DNA of 64,000 bases from Heterocephalus glaber (GCF_000247695.1 NW_004624732.1:39703105-39767104), one strand, 5' to 3'; counted from the first letter of the stretch, positions 24,000 to 35,950 are shown. Made by a program: numbers and translations. Notes: generated from the sequence alone by a model not told the origin.

Positions 24000-24303
24000 G
24001 TAGTCTCAAAATTCACATGCTTAAATTCTGCCGTCCAAGATGCTACTACTAGGAGGTGAATCCTTTGGGAGGTGAATAAGTTCTATGTCCTCACAGAAGA
24101 ACGCTTAGAGAGTTTTTTATCCTTATAACATCTGAGTACATGAGGAGAAGGTGCTGTCAGTGAAGAATGGCTCTCACCAGAAAATAAACCTATTGACGTT
24201 CTATTCATAGATATTCCAGCCTCAAGAACTATAAGATAGATGTTTGTTGATAACAAACCACCTAGACCATAAAATTTTAGTATAGCAAGCTGAATGACTA
24301 AGA
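24000..24303 (+). mobile_element. MLT1/MST-type MaLR LTR, plus strand
   Basis: Blocks in order are 'caaaattcacatgcttaaat', 'gggaggtgaataagttc', 'tatccttataacatc', 'tacatgaggagaaggtgc', 'ctctcaccag', 'attccagcctcaagaac', and the terminal 'gctgaatgactaagata'. These match the MLT1A/MST consensus, where the promoter-proximal half precedes a 'ccagcctccagaactgtgag' block. It is probably a solo LTR. Confidence 0.82.
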
Positions 24304-24934
24304 TAGCCATATATAAAAATTTATACACCTAGAAAAATAAATGCTATACTATTCACAGTAAGATACCATGCAAAGTATTAGAACGAAAATGAGAACACTA
24401 AGAAGAATCATATACATGCTGTCCCCTGCTTCAACACAAAATGATGCTGAAATTAGTGCAAAGTTAATTGGCTACTTTAATTAATATCTCTTAGTGACTT
24501 TTATATATGTGTTAAAAATGAAAATACATGTTTGAATATTTGAAGATTTTATGACTTTGAAGAAATTGACAGCGTGGTGTCAGTCACCTGAACAATCTTA
24601 TTTCTCCCTTGGTATATGGTTTAGTTTCAAATGTACTTTAGCTGACAGATCCAACTCAAATATTTTACCACCATATAACAAAGCTCAGTAGCTTTAACAT
24701 TTTTAACACCTGATTATTAATGTTTACTTTTCATTTATTCTTCTATTAATTCTACTTTGTAAATTAAATTTCATAGGCATAACATTTCTAGTCACAAAAT
24801 TTAACCAAAAGTAATAGCCATAGTGCAGACAAACAAACAAAAAACCTAACTTTAATAAATTCTGCATTTTTAATAGCATATTAGTCATTATTGTACTGGT
24901 TATTTACAGACTATAAATTCTGGGAATGATATCT
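24304..24934. other. Unassigned stretch between two MaLR LTRs
   Basis: No MaLR internal sequence is recognised. The two flanking LTRs are in opposite orientation, so they are not a proviral pair. Confidence 0.45.
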
Positions 24935-25300
24935 TAATCTTTTTGTGCTGCTATAATAAAATATCACACTTACAAACAATAGTAATTCATTTGCTATTGG
25001 TTATTTTAGGCTATGAAGTCCAAAATGAACACATCAGTAGGATCAATTCTGGTGAATGACTCTTTCTCTGCATGTCCCCTTCCAGAGGGGACAAATTCTG
25101 TATTTTCTCATGGAAGAAAGAAAAAAAAATGTGCCAAATCGCCCTGAATCCCTAATCCTTCACAAGAGGATCAAATCATAATTCCATCAAATAGAACATT
25201 GCCCTGGTGATTTAATCACCTCTGAAAGGGTCTATTTCTTAACACTATCATATTGGTGACTAAATTTCAAAGTACGAATGTTGGGTAAAACAATCATAGT
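24935..25300 (-). mobile_element. MLT1/MST-type MaLR LTR, minus strand
   Basis: The plus strand shows the antisense order: 'tgtgctgctataataaaata', 'tatgaagtccaaaatgaac', 'tttctctgcatgtccc', 'gaggatcaaatcataattcc', 'gtgatttaatcacctctg', 'aacactatcatattggtgac', and 'gaatgttgggtaaaacaatc'. It is well diverged. Confidence 0.8.
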
Positions 25301-25624
25301 ACAGCAAATACCTATACTCCCTCTGGATAGCCACTCTACTGATGGAGAGATCACTTGTCCCTGCTTTAGTAACCAACATCTTGCCGTGATCAGAAAGCTG
25401 CCAGCATTCCCCATGCTGAAACAACCAAAGTCCTCTGGTGTCATACTTTCCAGAATTTCTGGTCAAAGTTTTTCTTCAGACAGAGTTACATATTGTGTTT
25501 CTATTAAAGACAAATAGACTAATAGTTAAAAACAACAAGAAAAATGCAATAAGAAAAATTTTAAAAACATGTCCGAATTAAAAAATCTAATTCTACAAAG
25601 CTAAGGTATAAAAGGAGCTCAGGT
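25301..25624. other. Unassigned stretch
   Basis: No gene or repeat is recognised. Overlapping 60-80 codon frames lie on both strands with no family signature. Confidence 0.4.
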
Positions 25625-25714
25625 GGGGCTGGGGATATAGCTAAGTGGTACCAAGCCTGCCTGTCAAGCTCAAGGTCCTGAGTTTGATCCCCAAAACCAC
25701 CAAAAAAAAAAAAA
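25625..25714 (+). mobile_element. ID SINE
   Basis: The copy has a clear A box ('ggggctggggatatagctaa') and B box ('gagtttgatcccc') and a 13-base A tail. The interior differs from most copies here (GGTACCAAGCCTGCCTGTC), so it may be an older subfamily. No target duplication could be fixed. Confidence 0.9.
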
Positions 25715-25797
25715 GGAATAAGGTAATGAGATTCTTTCTAACATTCCATGCTTCTTTCAAAACTAAAAAGGTATCAGTGTCACTTAAGATTTTTAAT

Positions 25798-26954
25798 TTT
25801 GCCCCTTGGCACATGCACCAGCTGCCAGTGCAGCAGCATGGGTTGAGTGGTCCTTGGCCAGCTAGAGCTCTGCTCCATCTGGCTCACCATACCCACCTGC
25901 GACCAATGAGAGAGTGAGGACCCCTCGGCATGCCTAGCCCAACCCCCCGCCTCTGACCTCTTGGCTGTACAGCTACCTGGTTCCACACTACAGGGGCACA
26001 GGTGGGCATAAAAGCCATTGTCCTGAGCTGCAGAAGTGAAAAACAGATAGAGGGCCCCTCTCAGGCTCCTTGATGAAAATTGAAGCCCACTGGAAAGGGA
26101 AGAGAATCTCTGCAATAAAGGCACACCAGACCAAAGGACTTGGAAAGTTGGAGGGATCATCACCTCACATCAGAACCAAGACTGTCTTCAGGGAAAGGGC
26201 ATCTGGAACCTGCAGTAGAACATTGCAGAGTTCAATCCTGCAGGAGGACAGGTAGCTCAACTCTGGACTTGCAGTCAGAAATCTGCCTGAATCTCACAGG
26301 TCTGCAACTGACTTGTTAAGACTCATTGACTTATATCTGCAAACTGCTGCTAATGTTGTTTGTCTATTATGACAGCAGACACATACCCTGAATGAGGTCC
26401 TTCATTCTTATCTTTTATTTGTTATTTTCAAAACTATCACTATTTTTTTGCTCTTATTTTTAATTTTTTTTCTTTTTCTACTCTTTTAAATTTTATTTTC
26501 TCTTTTTTCTTTCTTTTTTTCTTTTCTTTCTCTCTCTCTCTACCTTGCTCCCTTGCTGTCCCACATTTTTCTTCATCTCCCTTGTGTTCCTGTTCTGACC
26601 CTAATTCATATTTCTTCTTTATTTTTCTTTTCTTCCCTTTTTCTTTCTCTCACCTGTGTCCTCTGGCTTCACTGATAACCTTCCCCTATCCCTCTACCTC
26701 CTATCCCGCCCTCCTGAACTCCTTCTGACTCCCCATCCCGAAGGGTAAAGTTGCTATATTGAAGAGTTTATTCACTATAAATATATGTTGGGTTGGTCCT
26801 CCATTTTGTTTTAATTCACACAGTTAAAGGTGATAGAATAAGAACTACTACAAATTGTCATTTTCTAAGCTGTACTTGATGCTGTGGTATTGCTGATTGT
26901 ACCACTTGGGCTAAGGTGTTGTGATTGATCTAATCAGTTGTCCTTCCTGGTATA
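25798..26954 (+). promoter_or_regulatory. L1 5' UTR
   Basis: In L1 this region carries the internal promoter. The first 600 bases are GC-richer than the surroundings (25800-26300). A strongly pyrimidine-rich tract follows at 26395-26760. The last 200 bases match the second 5' UTR copy at 61340-61560 block by block ('gtcattttctaagctgtact' against 'gtcatgttctaggctgtgtt'). Promoter function is known for the family and not shown here. Confidence 0.75.
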
Positions 26955-27474
26955 ATGAAAATGAGACAGCCTTCAGAGTCATTAGAGAGTCAAAACCTAA
27001 AGACTAGCTATATCTGGAAGACACCTCTGAGAAGCAATCATTCCATAAGGGTTCTAAATACATCAAAAAATATACTTACAATAAGCAATTTTGAAGTATT
27101 ATCCCAGGAATTAAACCAAGTACAGTACCAAAAATAAAAATGACAAGGCATTTAAGCAAGGCACAAACTCAGACTTCCAACCCACCAAAGGCAAATTCTG
27201 GGGAAAATGAGGTGGAAAAGTCTCATAATCAACCAACTGGACACCCTGAACTGACAGCACAGGAAGAAACAAAACAGATGAATGAAGCTCTAGGAAAATA
27301 CAAAGCAGATATAATGTCCTAGATAATTACAGAGACAGTGTGCAGAGTGAAAAACATGATTAGAGGCTCTAGAACAGAAACAGATAAAAAAAATAGATGA
27401 GGGCTGGGGATTTAGCTCAGTGTTTCTCCTGCCTGCCTCATAAGTGCAAGGTCCCAAGTTCAATCCCCAGTACT

Positions 27475-27513
<39 letters not shown>

Positions 27514-28361
27514 GGTGAGCTCAGAAACATGCTGGAAGCCATGAATGCCCAGCATAACAAAGAAATGGAAACCATGATTGCCCAACAAAAGAAAGAAATG
27601 GAATCCATAAGAAATATTCAAACAGATATTCAGGAGATTAAAATCTCCACTGAATGTATGCACAGCACATTAAGGGAATCTGAACATAGAATATCAGATA
27701 TAGAATACAGGATATCAGTCAAGGACTTTGAAAACAGAGATTTCTTAAAAGTAGTAAGGGACTATCAGAACTCAATCCAGCAGCTCCTAGATGATGCAAA
27801 GAAGAATAACATAAGACTGATAGGAGTCCACAAAAAAAACAGGAGAAAGTACAATTGACATAAAACACACTATTTACAGAAGTAATAGTAGAAAACTTCC
27901 CAGACAGATGTGGAGAATTGGACATACCAATAAGAGAGGCATATAGAACTCAAACTAGCCAGAAGCAAAAAAAAAAAAAACTACACCTAGACATATAAGA
28001 GTCAAGATTCCAGAAATTCAACAGAAGAACAAAATCCTACAAGTAGAGAAAAGAAACAAATCACCTACAAAGGAAAGGCCATCAGAATCACAGCAGACTT
28101 CTCAACACAAACCCTCAAGTCAAGGAGAGTCTGGAGTCAAGTATTTCAAGCCCTAAAAGGAAATAACATCCAACCTATAAAATAATCTTTCAAAATCATT
28201 GGGAAATTAGATACTTCCACAACAAAGAACACCTGAGAAGTTTCATGAACACCAAATCAGCATTCCAAACAATTCTAAGCAATGTCTTAGAAAAAGACAA
28301 TGAAAGTCACAACTACATGAGGCCAAACAGAGGGAAGCCACCAGGCAAGGTAAGAAACTAA
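26955..28361 (+). pseudogene. L1 ORF1 pseudogene (RNA-binding chaperone)
   Basis: The N-terminal part (26955-27322) is in two frames broken by a stop near 27136. A coiled-coil-like, Met/Gln/Glu-rich segment follows the ID (27514-27660; for example MLEAMNAQHNKEMETMIAQQ). The RRM-type motif NNIRLIGV lies near 27805. The C-terminal domain motif ITYKGKAIRITADFSTQTL is at about 28055-28125. A C-terminal tail similar in layout to that of human ORF1p ends near 28361. In the family this protein trimerises and binds L1 RNA in the cytoplasm. The ID insertion at 27401 and several shifts and stops remove any function. Confidence 0.85.
27401..27518 (+). mobile_element. ID SINE inserted in L1 ORF1
   Basis: The body (27401-27475) is followed by a tail of 36 uninterrupted As (27476-27511). 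The flanks AAATAGATGA (27391-27400) and AAATAGGTGA (27509-27518) form a target duplication with one difference, and the shared upstream A run makes it longer. A pure, long A tail usually marks a recent insertion, since tails shorten and gain other bases with age. Confidence 0.95.
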
Positions 28362-28412
28362 AGGGAAAGGGAGAAAAATAAGAAATAAAAAAGCCAACAG
28401 GAACAAAACATC
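28362..28412 (+). other. L1 inter-ORF spacer
   Basis: About 50 purine-rich bases lie between the end of ORF1 and the ATG at 28413. L1s normally have a short spacer here, used for reinitiation of translation on ORF2. Confidence 0.7.
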
Positions 28413-31400
28413 ATGACAAGGATGCGTCGACATCTATTAATTGTAACCATCAATGGTAATGGCCTCAACTCACCAATCAAAAGAAATAGACTGGCAGAAC
28501 TGATTAAGAGGCAAAATATAGCAATATGCCATTTACAAGAAACACACCTAACTCAAAAAGAAATTTGTAGACTGAAAGTAAAAGGATGGAAAACAGTTCT
28601 CTACACTTCAGGAAAACAGAAAAAAGCAGGGGTAGCAATCTAATTTGCAGACAAAGTAGATTTCAAGCCACAACTAATTAAGAGGGACAAAGATGGTCAT
28701 TACATCCTTGTGAAGGGAACAATCCAAGAGGAAGAGATGACAATCATAAATATATATGCAGCAAATAGGAATGCCCCCAACTATACAAAACAAATATTAA
28801 TGGACATGAAAAACCAAACAAGTACTAATAGAATTATAGTGGTGGACCTCAATACCACAGTATCACAAATAGACAGATCATCTAGACAAAAAATTAACAA
28901 CGAAATTCTAGAACTGAACCACACTATTGAACAAATGGACTTAATAGATGTTTGCATAGTGTTCCACCCCACAAAATCAGAATACACATTCTTTTTGGCT
29001 GCACACAGGTCACTCTCCAAAATAGGCCACATGCTAACTCATAGGACATGTCTGACTAAATGTAAAAGAATTGAAGCTGCCCCCTATATATTATCGACCA
29101 TAGTGCAAAGAAATTAGAGATCAATAACATAAGAATCCTCAGAACTCACACAAACACATGGAAATTAAATAACACTCTCCTGAAAAACCAATGAGTCACA
29201 GAGGAAATCAGAAAAGAAATTAGACAGTTTCTACAAGTAAATGAAAATGCCAGTACAACATACAGGAAACTATGGGACACAATGAAAGCAGTTCTATGAG
29301 GGAAACACATATCAGTGAATGCCCATATTAGGAAAACAGAGAGAGCTCAGATAATCTAATGCAGAACCTTAAGCTCCTAGAAAAAGAAGAGGATAACAAA
29401 CCCAAAGCTCATACAAGAAAAGAAATTATAACGATCAGACCAGAAATCAATTCAATGGACTCTAAGAGAATGATACAAAAAAACAATGAATCAAAGAGTT
29501 GATTTTCCAAAAGAATAAATAAAACTGTTAAACCTTTAGCCAACTTTATCAAAAGAAGGAAAGAAAAGGCTCAAATCCATGCAATTAAGAACAAAAAAGC
29601 TGAAGGCACAACAGATCCAGCAGAAAACCAGAGGATCATTAATATTTACTTTGAGAACCTGTACTCTAATACAATGGAAAACACAGAAAAAATGGACAGA
29701 TTCCTGGATACACATGAATTGCCAAAGTTAAATGAAGAATATATATCAAAATTCTAAACATCCCAATGACAATAAGTGAAATTGAAAATGTAATAAAAAA
29801 TTTACCAACAAAGAAAAGCCCAGGTCCTGATGGCTTCACTGCTGAATTCCATAAGAACATTAAAAGGAGAACTGTCACCATTATTCTATAAACTCATCAA
29901 TAAAATTGAAAGGGAACCAAGGCTTCCAAATTGATTCCTGGAAGCAAGTGTTGCTTTGATTCAAAACCAGGGAAAGACTCAACCCAAAAAGAGAACTGCA
30001 GGCCAATCCCCCTAATGAACATGGATGGAAAAATCCTCCACAAGATACTGGCAAACAGAATACAGAGTGTCATCAAGAAGATCATACACCCTGACCAAGT
30101 CGGATTTATCCCAGGGATGCAAGGATGGTTCAACCTACCTAAATCAATAAATGTAATACACTATATTAAGAGAGCCAAGGACAAAAACAATATGATCATC
30201 TCATTAAATCCAGAAAAAGTATTTGACAATATCCAACACCGATTCATGACAAAAACCCTACAGAAATTTGGAATAGAAATTCTTTATCTTAACCTGATTA
30301 AGGCTATCTATGAAATCCAACAGCCAATATCATACTAAATGGTCAAAAACTGAAACTTTTTATGCTAAAATCAGGAACAAGACAAGGATGCCCACTATCA
30401 TCACTCCTGTTCAATACAGTTCTGGAAACACTGGCCACAACAATTAGAAAAGAGAAAGAAATAAAAGGAATAAAGATAGGAAAGGAAGAAGTTACAATGT
30501 CATTATTTGCTAACAATATTATACTTTACCTAGAAGACCCAAAAAATTTCTGCAAAAAGACTTCTAGACTTAATTGACAGATTCAGTAGAGTAGCTGGAT
30601 ACAAGGTCAACACTCAAAAAACAATAGCCTTCTTATACATAAATGACAGACTTACCGAGAGAGAGAGAAATTAGGGAAACAATATAGCATCCAATCTAAC
30701 AAAGGAAGCAAAGACCACTACACTGAAAACTACAGCACTCTGAAAAAAAAGAGTTTGAAGAGGATATAAGAAAATGGAAACACATCCTTTATTCCTGGGT
30801 AGGAAGAACCAATATAGTGAAAATGGCCATACTTCCAAAANNNNNNNNNNNNNNNNNNNNNNNNNNNNNNNNNNNNNNNNNNNNNNNNNNNNNNNNNNNN
30901 NNNNNNNNNNNNNNNNNNNNNNNNNNNNNNNNNNNNNNNNNNNNNNNNNNNNNNNNNNNNNNNNNNNNNNNNNNNNNNNNNNNNNNNNNNNNNNNNNNNN
31001 NNNNNNNNNNNNNNNNNNNNNNNNNNNNNNNNNNNNNNNNNNNNNNNNNNNNNNNNNNNNNNNNNNNNNNNNNNNNNNNNNNNNNNNNNNNNNNNNNNNN
31101 NNNNNNNNNNNNNNNNNNNNNNNNNNNNNNNNNNNNNNNNNNNNNNNNNNNNNNNNNNNNNNNNNNNNNNNNNNNNNNNNNNNNNNNNNNNNNNNNNNNN
31201 NNNNNNNNNNNNNNNNNNNNNNNNNNNNNNNNNNNNNNNNNNNNNNNNNNNNNNNNNNNNNNNNNNNNNNNNNNNNNNNNNNNNNNNNNNNNNNNNNNNN
31301 NNNNNNNNNNNNNNNNNNNNNNNNNNNNNNNNNNNNNNNNNNNNNNNNNNNNNNNNNNNNNNNNNNNNNNNNNNNNNNNNNNNNNNNNNNNNNNNNNNNN

Positions 31401-32133
31401 NNNNNNNNNNNNNNNNNNNNNNNNNNNNNNNNNNNNNNNNNNNNNNNNNNNNNNNNNNNNNNNNNNNNNNNNNNNNNNNNNNNNNNNNNNNNNNNNNNNN
31501 NNNNNNNNNNNNNNNNNNNNNNNNNNNNNNNNNNNNNNNNNNNNNNNNNNNNNNNNNNNNNNNNNNNNNNNNNNNNNNNNNNNNNNNNNNNNNNNNNNNN
31601 NNNNNNNNNNNNNNNNNNNNNNNNNNNNNNNNNNNNNNNNNNNNNNNNNNNNNNNNNNNNNNNNNNNNNNNNNNNNNNNNNNNNNNNNNNNNNNNNNNNN
31701 NNNNNNNNNNNNNNNNNNNNNNNNNNNNNNNNNNNNNNNNNNNNNNNNNNNNNNNNNNNNNNNNNNNNNNCACTGTGGAAATCAGTATGGAGATACCTCA
31801 AAGAACTAGGACTAGAGGTCCCTTTTGACCCAGCTATTCCCCTGCTGGGTATCTTCCCAAAAGAATTAAAGGAATCATACCCCAGCGATATATGTGCACC
31901 CATGTTTATAGGCACAATTTGTAATAGCTAAAGCTTGGAAACAGCCCAAGTGGCCATCAACTGGAAACTGGATAAAGAAGATGTGGTTTTTTTATAAAAT
32001 TGAGTGCTACTCAGCCATAAAGAATGAGAAACTAAAGACATTTATAGCTGAATGGGTGCATATTGAAGCCATACTCTTAAGTGAAATAAGTAGGACCCAC
32101 ATGCATAAATATGAAATAGTTTCTCTACTATGA
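28413..32133 (+). pseudogene. L1 ORF2 pseudogene (endonuclease and reverse transcriptase)
   Basis: The start ATG is followed by endonuclease-domain residues INGNGLNSPIKRNRL and QETHL, the latter holding the catalytic Glu. A stop interrupts the frame after KKAGVAI (28641). The usual GDFNTPLS motif is changed to VDLNTTVS. A frame shift after YILS (near 29095) removes the conserved SDHS catalytic motif. The reverse transcriptase region runs from about 29930 to 30580, with [15 protein letters not shown] and [18 protein letters not shown] intact, but the catalytic FADD is FANN (near 30510). After the gap, residues FDPAIPLLGIFPKELK (31823-31870) mark the C-terminal region, and a frame reads to TGA at 32131. 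The length of 3.72 kb plus a likely gap shortfall fits L1 ORF2 of about 3.8 kb. The product would be dead in both active sites. Confidence 0.92.
30841..31770. other. Assembly gap of 930 Ns inside L1 ORF2
   Basis: Only N is present. The flanks, ending 'ccatacttccaaaa' and resuming 'cactgtggaaatcagt', are contiguous L1 ORF2 in the copy at 10957. There the same two points are about 1000 bases apart, so the gap estimate seems close but slightly short. Any long open frame spanning this interval is an artefact. Confidence 0.98.
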
Positions 32134-32454
32134 GAACCTGAAAATGTAAATGAGGATTAACATGATTAAAATGAATAATTGATGATTTGAAACAGGAAGA
32201 AAAGGTCCAAAGTGGTAGTGGAATTGGGAGGGGAGGGGGAAAGGAAAGAAGGGAAAGGAAACATTATGAGGAAAGAAAAAATGGAAATGAAATCTATGTA
32301 AATAGGGAAGTGTGGAAGGGGTGAAGGGTGCACAGGCAATGGGGAAAAAATAAGAACCAAGATACATCATGTTCAGGTACAAGCACCAATGATAAATGTA
32401 AACGTATTGCATACCTAAAATGTACCAATAAAAGAATTAGCAAAAAGAAAAAAC
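32134..32454 (+). other. L1 3' UTR with purine-rich, G-run tract
   Basis: Purine-rich from about 32195 to 32350, with G runs GGGAGGGGAGGGGG at 32227-32240. It then continues with 'aagatacatcatgt', 'tacctaaaatgtaccaataa' and the poly(A) signal. The same 3' UTR occurs at 12350-12665 and 62470-62800 on the plus strand and at 23172-23480 and 59410-59700 on the minus strand. Confidence 0.9.
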
Positions 32455-32464
32455 GATTTTTAAT

Positions 32465-33884
32465 ATCAAGTTTTACTTTAAGGTGTACTAGAACAAATTT
32501 AATAATAATTATAAAATATTAAGAAGCTATGACTGATATGATACCTAGATCATTCAAAGTGGAAAATAGAAACAAACTCAAAAATGTTAATGTTGATTCG
32601 TTTAGACAGTCAGAGGGTGAATGCAACATTGCAGAAAGCCCTAGCTCTCTTTAATTGTTATGTGCTTTTGGCAAAATAAATGAGGAGTTGACTCAAGATA
32701 ATAGCTTAGACATCTGTATACTAAGTCCTCTGAGCAAGTACTTTGTGTTACCTCCATTTAGTTTCAAAAACTTGATTATTCTAATAATATCTACATGATT
32801 TAGAATAGAACAAATATAACTTTGACGAAATAGGACAATGGTGAATAAGCCTTAAATTCACAGACAAAATTACAATTCTGACCAACAATTATTTTTTAAA
32901 AATAATTTTTAAATAATTAAAAAATATTTTCCTTAAAAAAATGTTTTTTATAGTTTTCGTCATTAAAAAAAAACACTCAGGGGGAAGCTTGTAAATTTAC
33001 AATTTAGGTATGAAAATTAAGAGCAAATTATATTATATGCCTAATCCAGAATATAAATAATCCATACAGACCTTGTTTTTAATAAGACTGAAGACCTCCC
33101 AGAAAACCTACATAATATGGAAATCTGCTGAAGACCTTGAGATTTGGTTGAAATTTTACCAAAATACTTACAGCCCTTAATTAAAGCCACGATTGTTGAG
33201 AAGCAGATATACATTCCAAATGAAAGCATTCAGATTACCTGAAATCAGAAGGCAAGAGGAAGAAGGAAACAGAAGGTCACTTCATACATACTTTCATCAT
33301 TGCATTGTTCTCTGTCTTCCTTCTTGCTCAGGTAAATTAAAACAAATGTATTTGGTTCAGAAGAATTTATCAGAGCTTAGATATGTAAACTAACACAGAG
33401 AGCAAGTAGCCAATATCCTTGGGAAATGAAAGATGAAAAACCGAATGATCAATGAAATAATTATTGCAAGCTAAAGAAATCTGCTAATACACAACTGTAC
33501 TTGATTGGCAGTAATAAATACTATTAAAATATGTGAAATATAATTAGCTGCCTTACAGTTTAGCACATTAATTTTACAAAATGTGTGAGCTGAACAATAC
33601 AATTGTGATTATTACTATTGAATAAAATAATTTACTTATTTTCTTTTCTTTATTTATATATTAATTTAGTTGTTGATTTATTTTTTACAGCATCCTGCTA
33701 TATTGTCCAGGATGGTTTAAAACACAGTTCTCCTAGCACAGCCTCTTGAATAGTTGAGATTGAAGAAATAAGGCCACTATGTAAGGCCACTACGCAAGGT
33801 AATTTCCATATATAACTCTTCTTTAACTGGTTTCTAAATATCATATATTCTCACAGCTTAGCAAAAGACCTCATTATTTTCTCA
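32465..33884. other. Unassigned 1.4-kb stretch
   Basis: No gene or repeat is recognised. The part 32890-32945 is nearly pure A/T with alternating A and T runs. Confidence 0.4.
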
Positions 33885-34610
33885 CTAAGTTGTTTTAAAA
33901 TTGAGAAACAAAATTTAATGTATTTATAATATATGATATTTTCATACATGTTTGAATTAGGAATGATTAAAGCGAGGCAATTAACCTACCAACTTACATA
34001 CTTATCATATTCTTTTGTAGTGATAACACATAGAATATACTCTCAGGAATTTTCAAGCATATAATGTATTAGAAGTAGCTATAGTTACCATACTGTACAA
34101 TAATCACCAAAATGTTTTCTTCCCAACTGTAGGAACCAATAGTTTGGTCAACATCTCCCCTTTCTCCAACATTCTACTATCTGTTTGCATGAATTTGATT
34201 TACTTAGTTTCCACTTACAAGTGAGATCATGCAGTATTTGTTTTTCTGTGCCTGTAAGATTTTCTGGCTTATTTTACTTACAAAGTGCCCTCCAGACTTC
34301 TCCACATTGTTGGCAGTGACAATATTTCCTTCCCTTTTAAGGCTTCTAAATATCCCATTGTGTGCATATACCAAATTTTCTTATTTGTCTGTTAATGAAC
34401 ATTTGAATTGATTTCATATTTTAGTTATCATGACTATTGCTGAAATGAACACAAGAGTGTTAATATCTCTTCTGAGGTAATGATTTTATTTCCTTTGGAG
34501 TTATACACAGAAATGGGATTGCTGAAAAATATGGTAGTTCTATTTTTACTTTTTTGAGAAATCTTTATATTGCTTTCCATAATGATTGAAATGTGAACTC
34601 TCACCAGCTT
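33885..34610 (-). mobile_element. L1M (L1MA/L1MB-like) 3' end, minus strand
   Basis: The plus strand reads as the antisense of the old mammalian L1 3' end in full order: 'tgatattttcatacatgttt', 'cttacatacttatcatattc', 'accatactgtacaataatc', 'ggtcaacatctcccctttc', 'acaagtgagatcatgcagta', 'cccattgtgtgcatatacca', 'gaaatgggattgctg', and 'ttgagaaatctttatattgc'. It predates the rodent-specific elements here. Confidence 0.88.
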
Positions 34611-35344
34611 TTTGAATTTATCTCTCAGATAAAATCTCCAACATTTATATCTCTCTGTTAACTTTTCCTGGAATTCCACTTTTCTTTGAAAAATGATACA
34701 CTTGGCATCTTGGATGTAGTATACAAAATGTCGTATGTACAAAACTGATCACTTGAATTTTCCATGCAAATCTAACCCATACTTAACCCTTACCCAAAAT
34801 CAGTGTCCCCTCATCCTAATTTTCTTTCTCTATGTGTCCATATGTGCTGGAAGTATTTCTTCTGACTGTTATGTCAAGTTCACCCCCATCAATCCATCCC
34901 CACTGCCATTGAATTAACCTAAATAATCTATTCCATGGACTAAAACATAAAACACAACTAATAAATGAGTTCACAAATAATTTCCCTATACCCTATTTAT
35001 TAAACAGAATTATGTTTGTCCCCTTTTAAAGTTAGTAGACTATGAGAAATCAAACAAATGAAAACAGCCTCAATACCCTAATAAGTTGTTGAATATTCTG
35101 TCCTATTACCAACTGCCAGATATATTCCAAGTCATTGAGCAGCTGGAGATAGAAAGGACATGGGAATGGACTAAAGGGAAGAAAACGTATTTTATTCCTT
35201 TTTCACTTCAATTCTTAAAGAAAATCATACCATACCAATAAATATAGTTGAGGACATGAATGAGAGACATCAAGTAACAATGTTTTCTAGTCCTATATAA
35301 ACATAAGGGGTAGATTTTTTTCAAATATCTATGTTACTGATAAT
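34611..35344. other. Unassigned stretch
   Basis: No gene or repeat is recognised. A short frame at 34735-34917 shows no family signature. Confidence 0.4.
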
Positions 35345-35545
35345 AATAATAATAATATGCAATATCCACTTAGAAAGCTTATAGTTTCCTCAAATCACCA
35401 CACTAGCTCTCTGAGGCTTATATAAACTCTATATTAAAAAATAAAACAAAAAGAATCTCAATATAAAGTTATGTGGCTGGTGGCCAAGCTGATATTCTCC
35501 TATTTTTGTTTGACTCCAAATCTCTTGCTCTTAATATTTTCTCTT
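35345..35545 (+). repeat. MIR SINE relic with AAT repeat at its edge
   Basis: An (AAT)n run at 35341-35357 leads into 'agtttcctcaaatcacca', 'agctctctgaggcttat', 'tatgtggctggtggccaagc' and a closing 'gactccaaatctcttgctct'. That order fits MIR, whose right end reads 'gactccaaagcccgtgctct'. Confidence 0.7.
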
Positions 35546-35764
35546 AGCAAGAATTGAGTCAGTAATTATTGAAATCATCCTAATGTTATATCAGAATTTG
35601 AATGTGATATTAATCTAAATTAGACTTTTCATATTTTATTTGCTCTATTAACTCTTGGAATTTTAGTCAGGTGACAGTAGGTATAGTTCACCATCCACTA
35701 CAGGGTTTATTTTTTTATAAGTTAAAATTTCCTCTTCTTTAAAAGTTCTCAATATGTTTCCTTT

Positions 35765-35950
35765 TTTTTTTGCAAAAGATCTTTCTCCCTTTTTCTTATT
35801 CTTTTATTTTGCTCTTTATTTATATTTTGTATTTGTCATATAAAAGAAACCATGTGATATTTCAGCTTGTGGGTTTGATTTATATCATTATGGTCTCAAG
35901 GTGCATCCATTTTTCTACAAATAATTTAACTTAAAAAATTATCATTTTAG
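35765..35950 (-). mobile_element. L1 3'-end fragment, minus strand
   Basis: The sequence 'tatggtctcaaggtgcatcc', followed by 'attttt(c)tacaaat', is the antisense of the ORF2 end also seen at 59740-59780. A pyrimidine-rich block before it (35765-35830) corresponds to the 3' UTR tract. Confidence 0.65.

Larger units (their letters stand above)
25798..32454 (+). mobile_element. Full-length L1 LINE, inactive
   Basis: This element has every L1 part in order: a 5' UTR of about 1.15 kb, ORF1, a short spacer, ORF2, and a 3' UTR with AATAAA at 32427-32432. GATTTTTAAT stands at 25788-25797 and again at 32455-32464, and I take it as the target duplication; at 10 AT-rich bases it is only moderately strong. 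L1 is an autonomous non-LTR retrotransposon. ORF1 encodes the RNA-binding chaperone and ORF2 the endonuclease and reverse transcriptase. Both frames carry many stops and shifts, an ID has inserted into ORF1, and the reverse transcriptase catalytic pair is replaced, so the copy cannot move itself. An assembly gap of 930 Ns lies in ORF2. Confidence 0.93.

Noticed and set aside
25780..26163. A 127-codon minus-strand frame opposite the L1 5' UTR, reminiscent in position of primate L1 ORF0
   Set aside because: The second 5' UTR copy at 60506 has a 131-codon minus-strand frame (60359-60754), but most of that one crosses the neighbouring L1 3' piece. I cannot align the two convincingly, so homology is not supported.
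30671..31931. Three or four very long open frames on both strands, up to about 414 codons
   Set aside because: They consist almost wholly of the 930-base run of Ns. The real flanks are L1 ORF2.
32890..32945. A/T runs that could form hairpins
   Set aside because: They are low complexity and no stable specific stem stands out.
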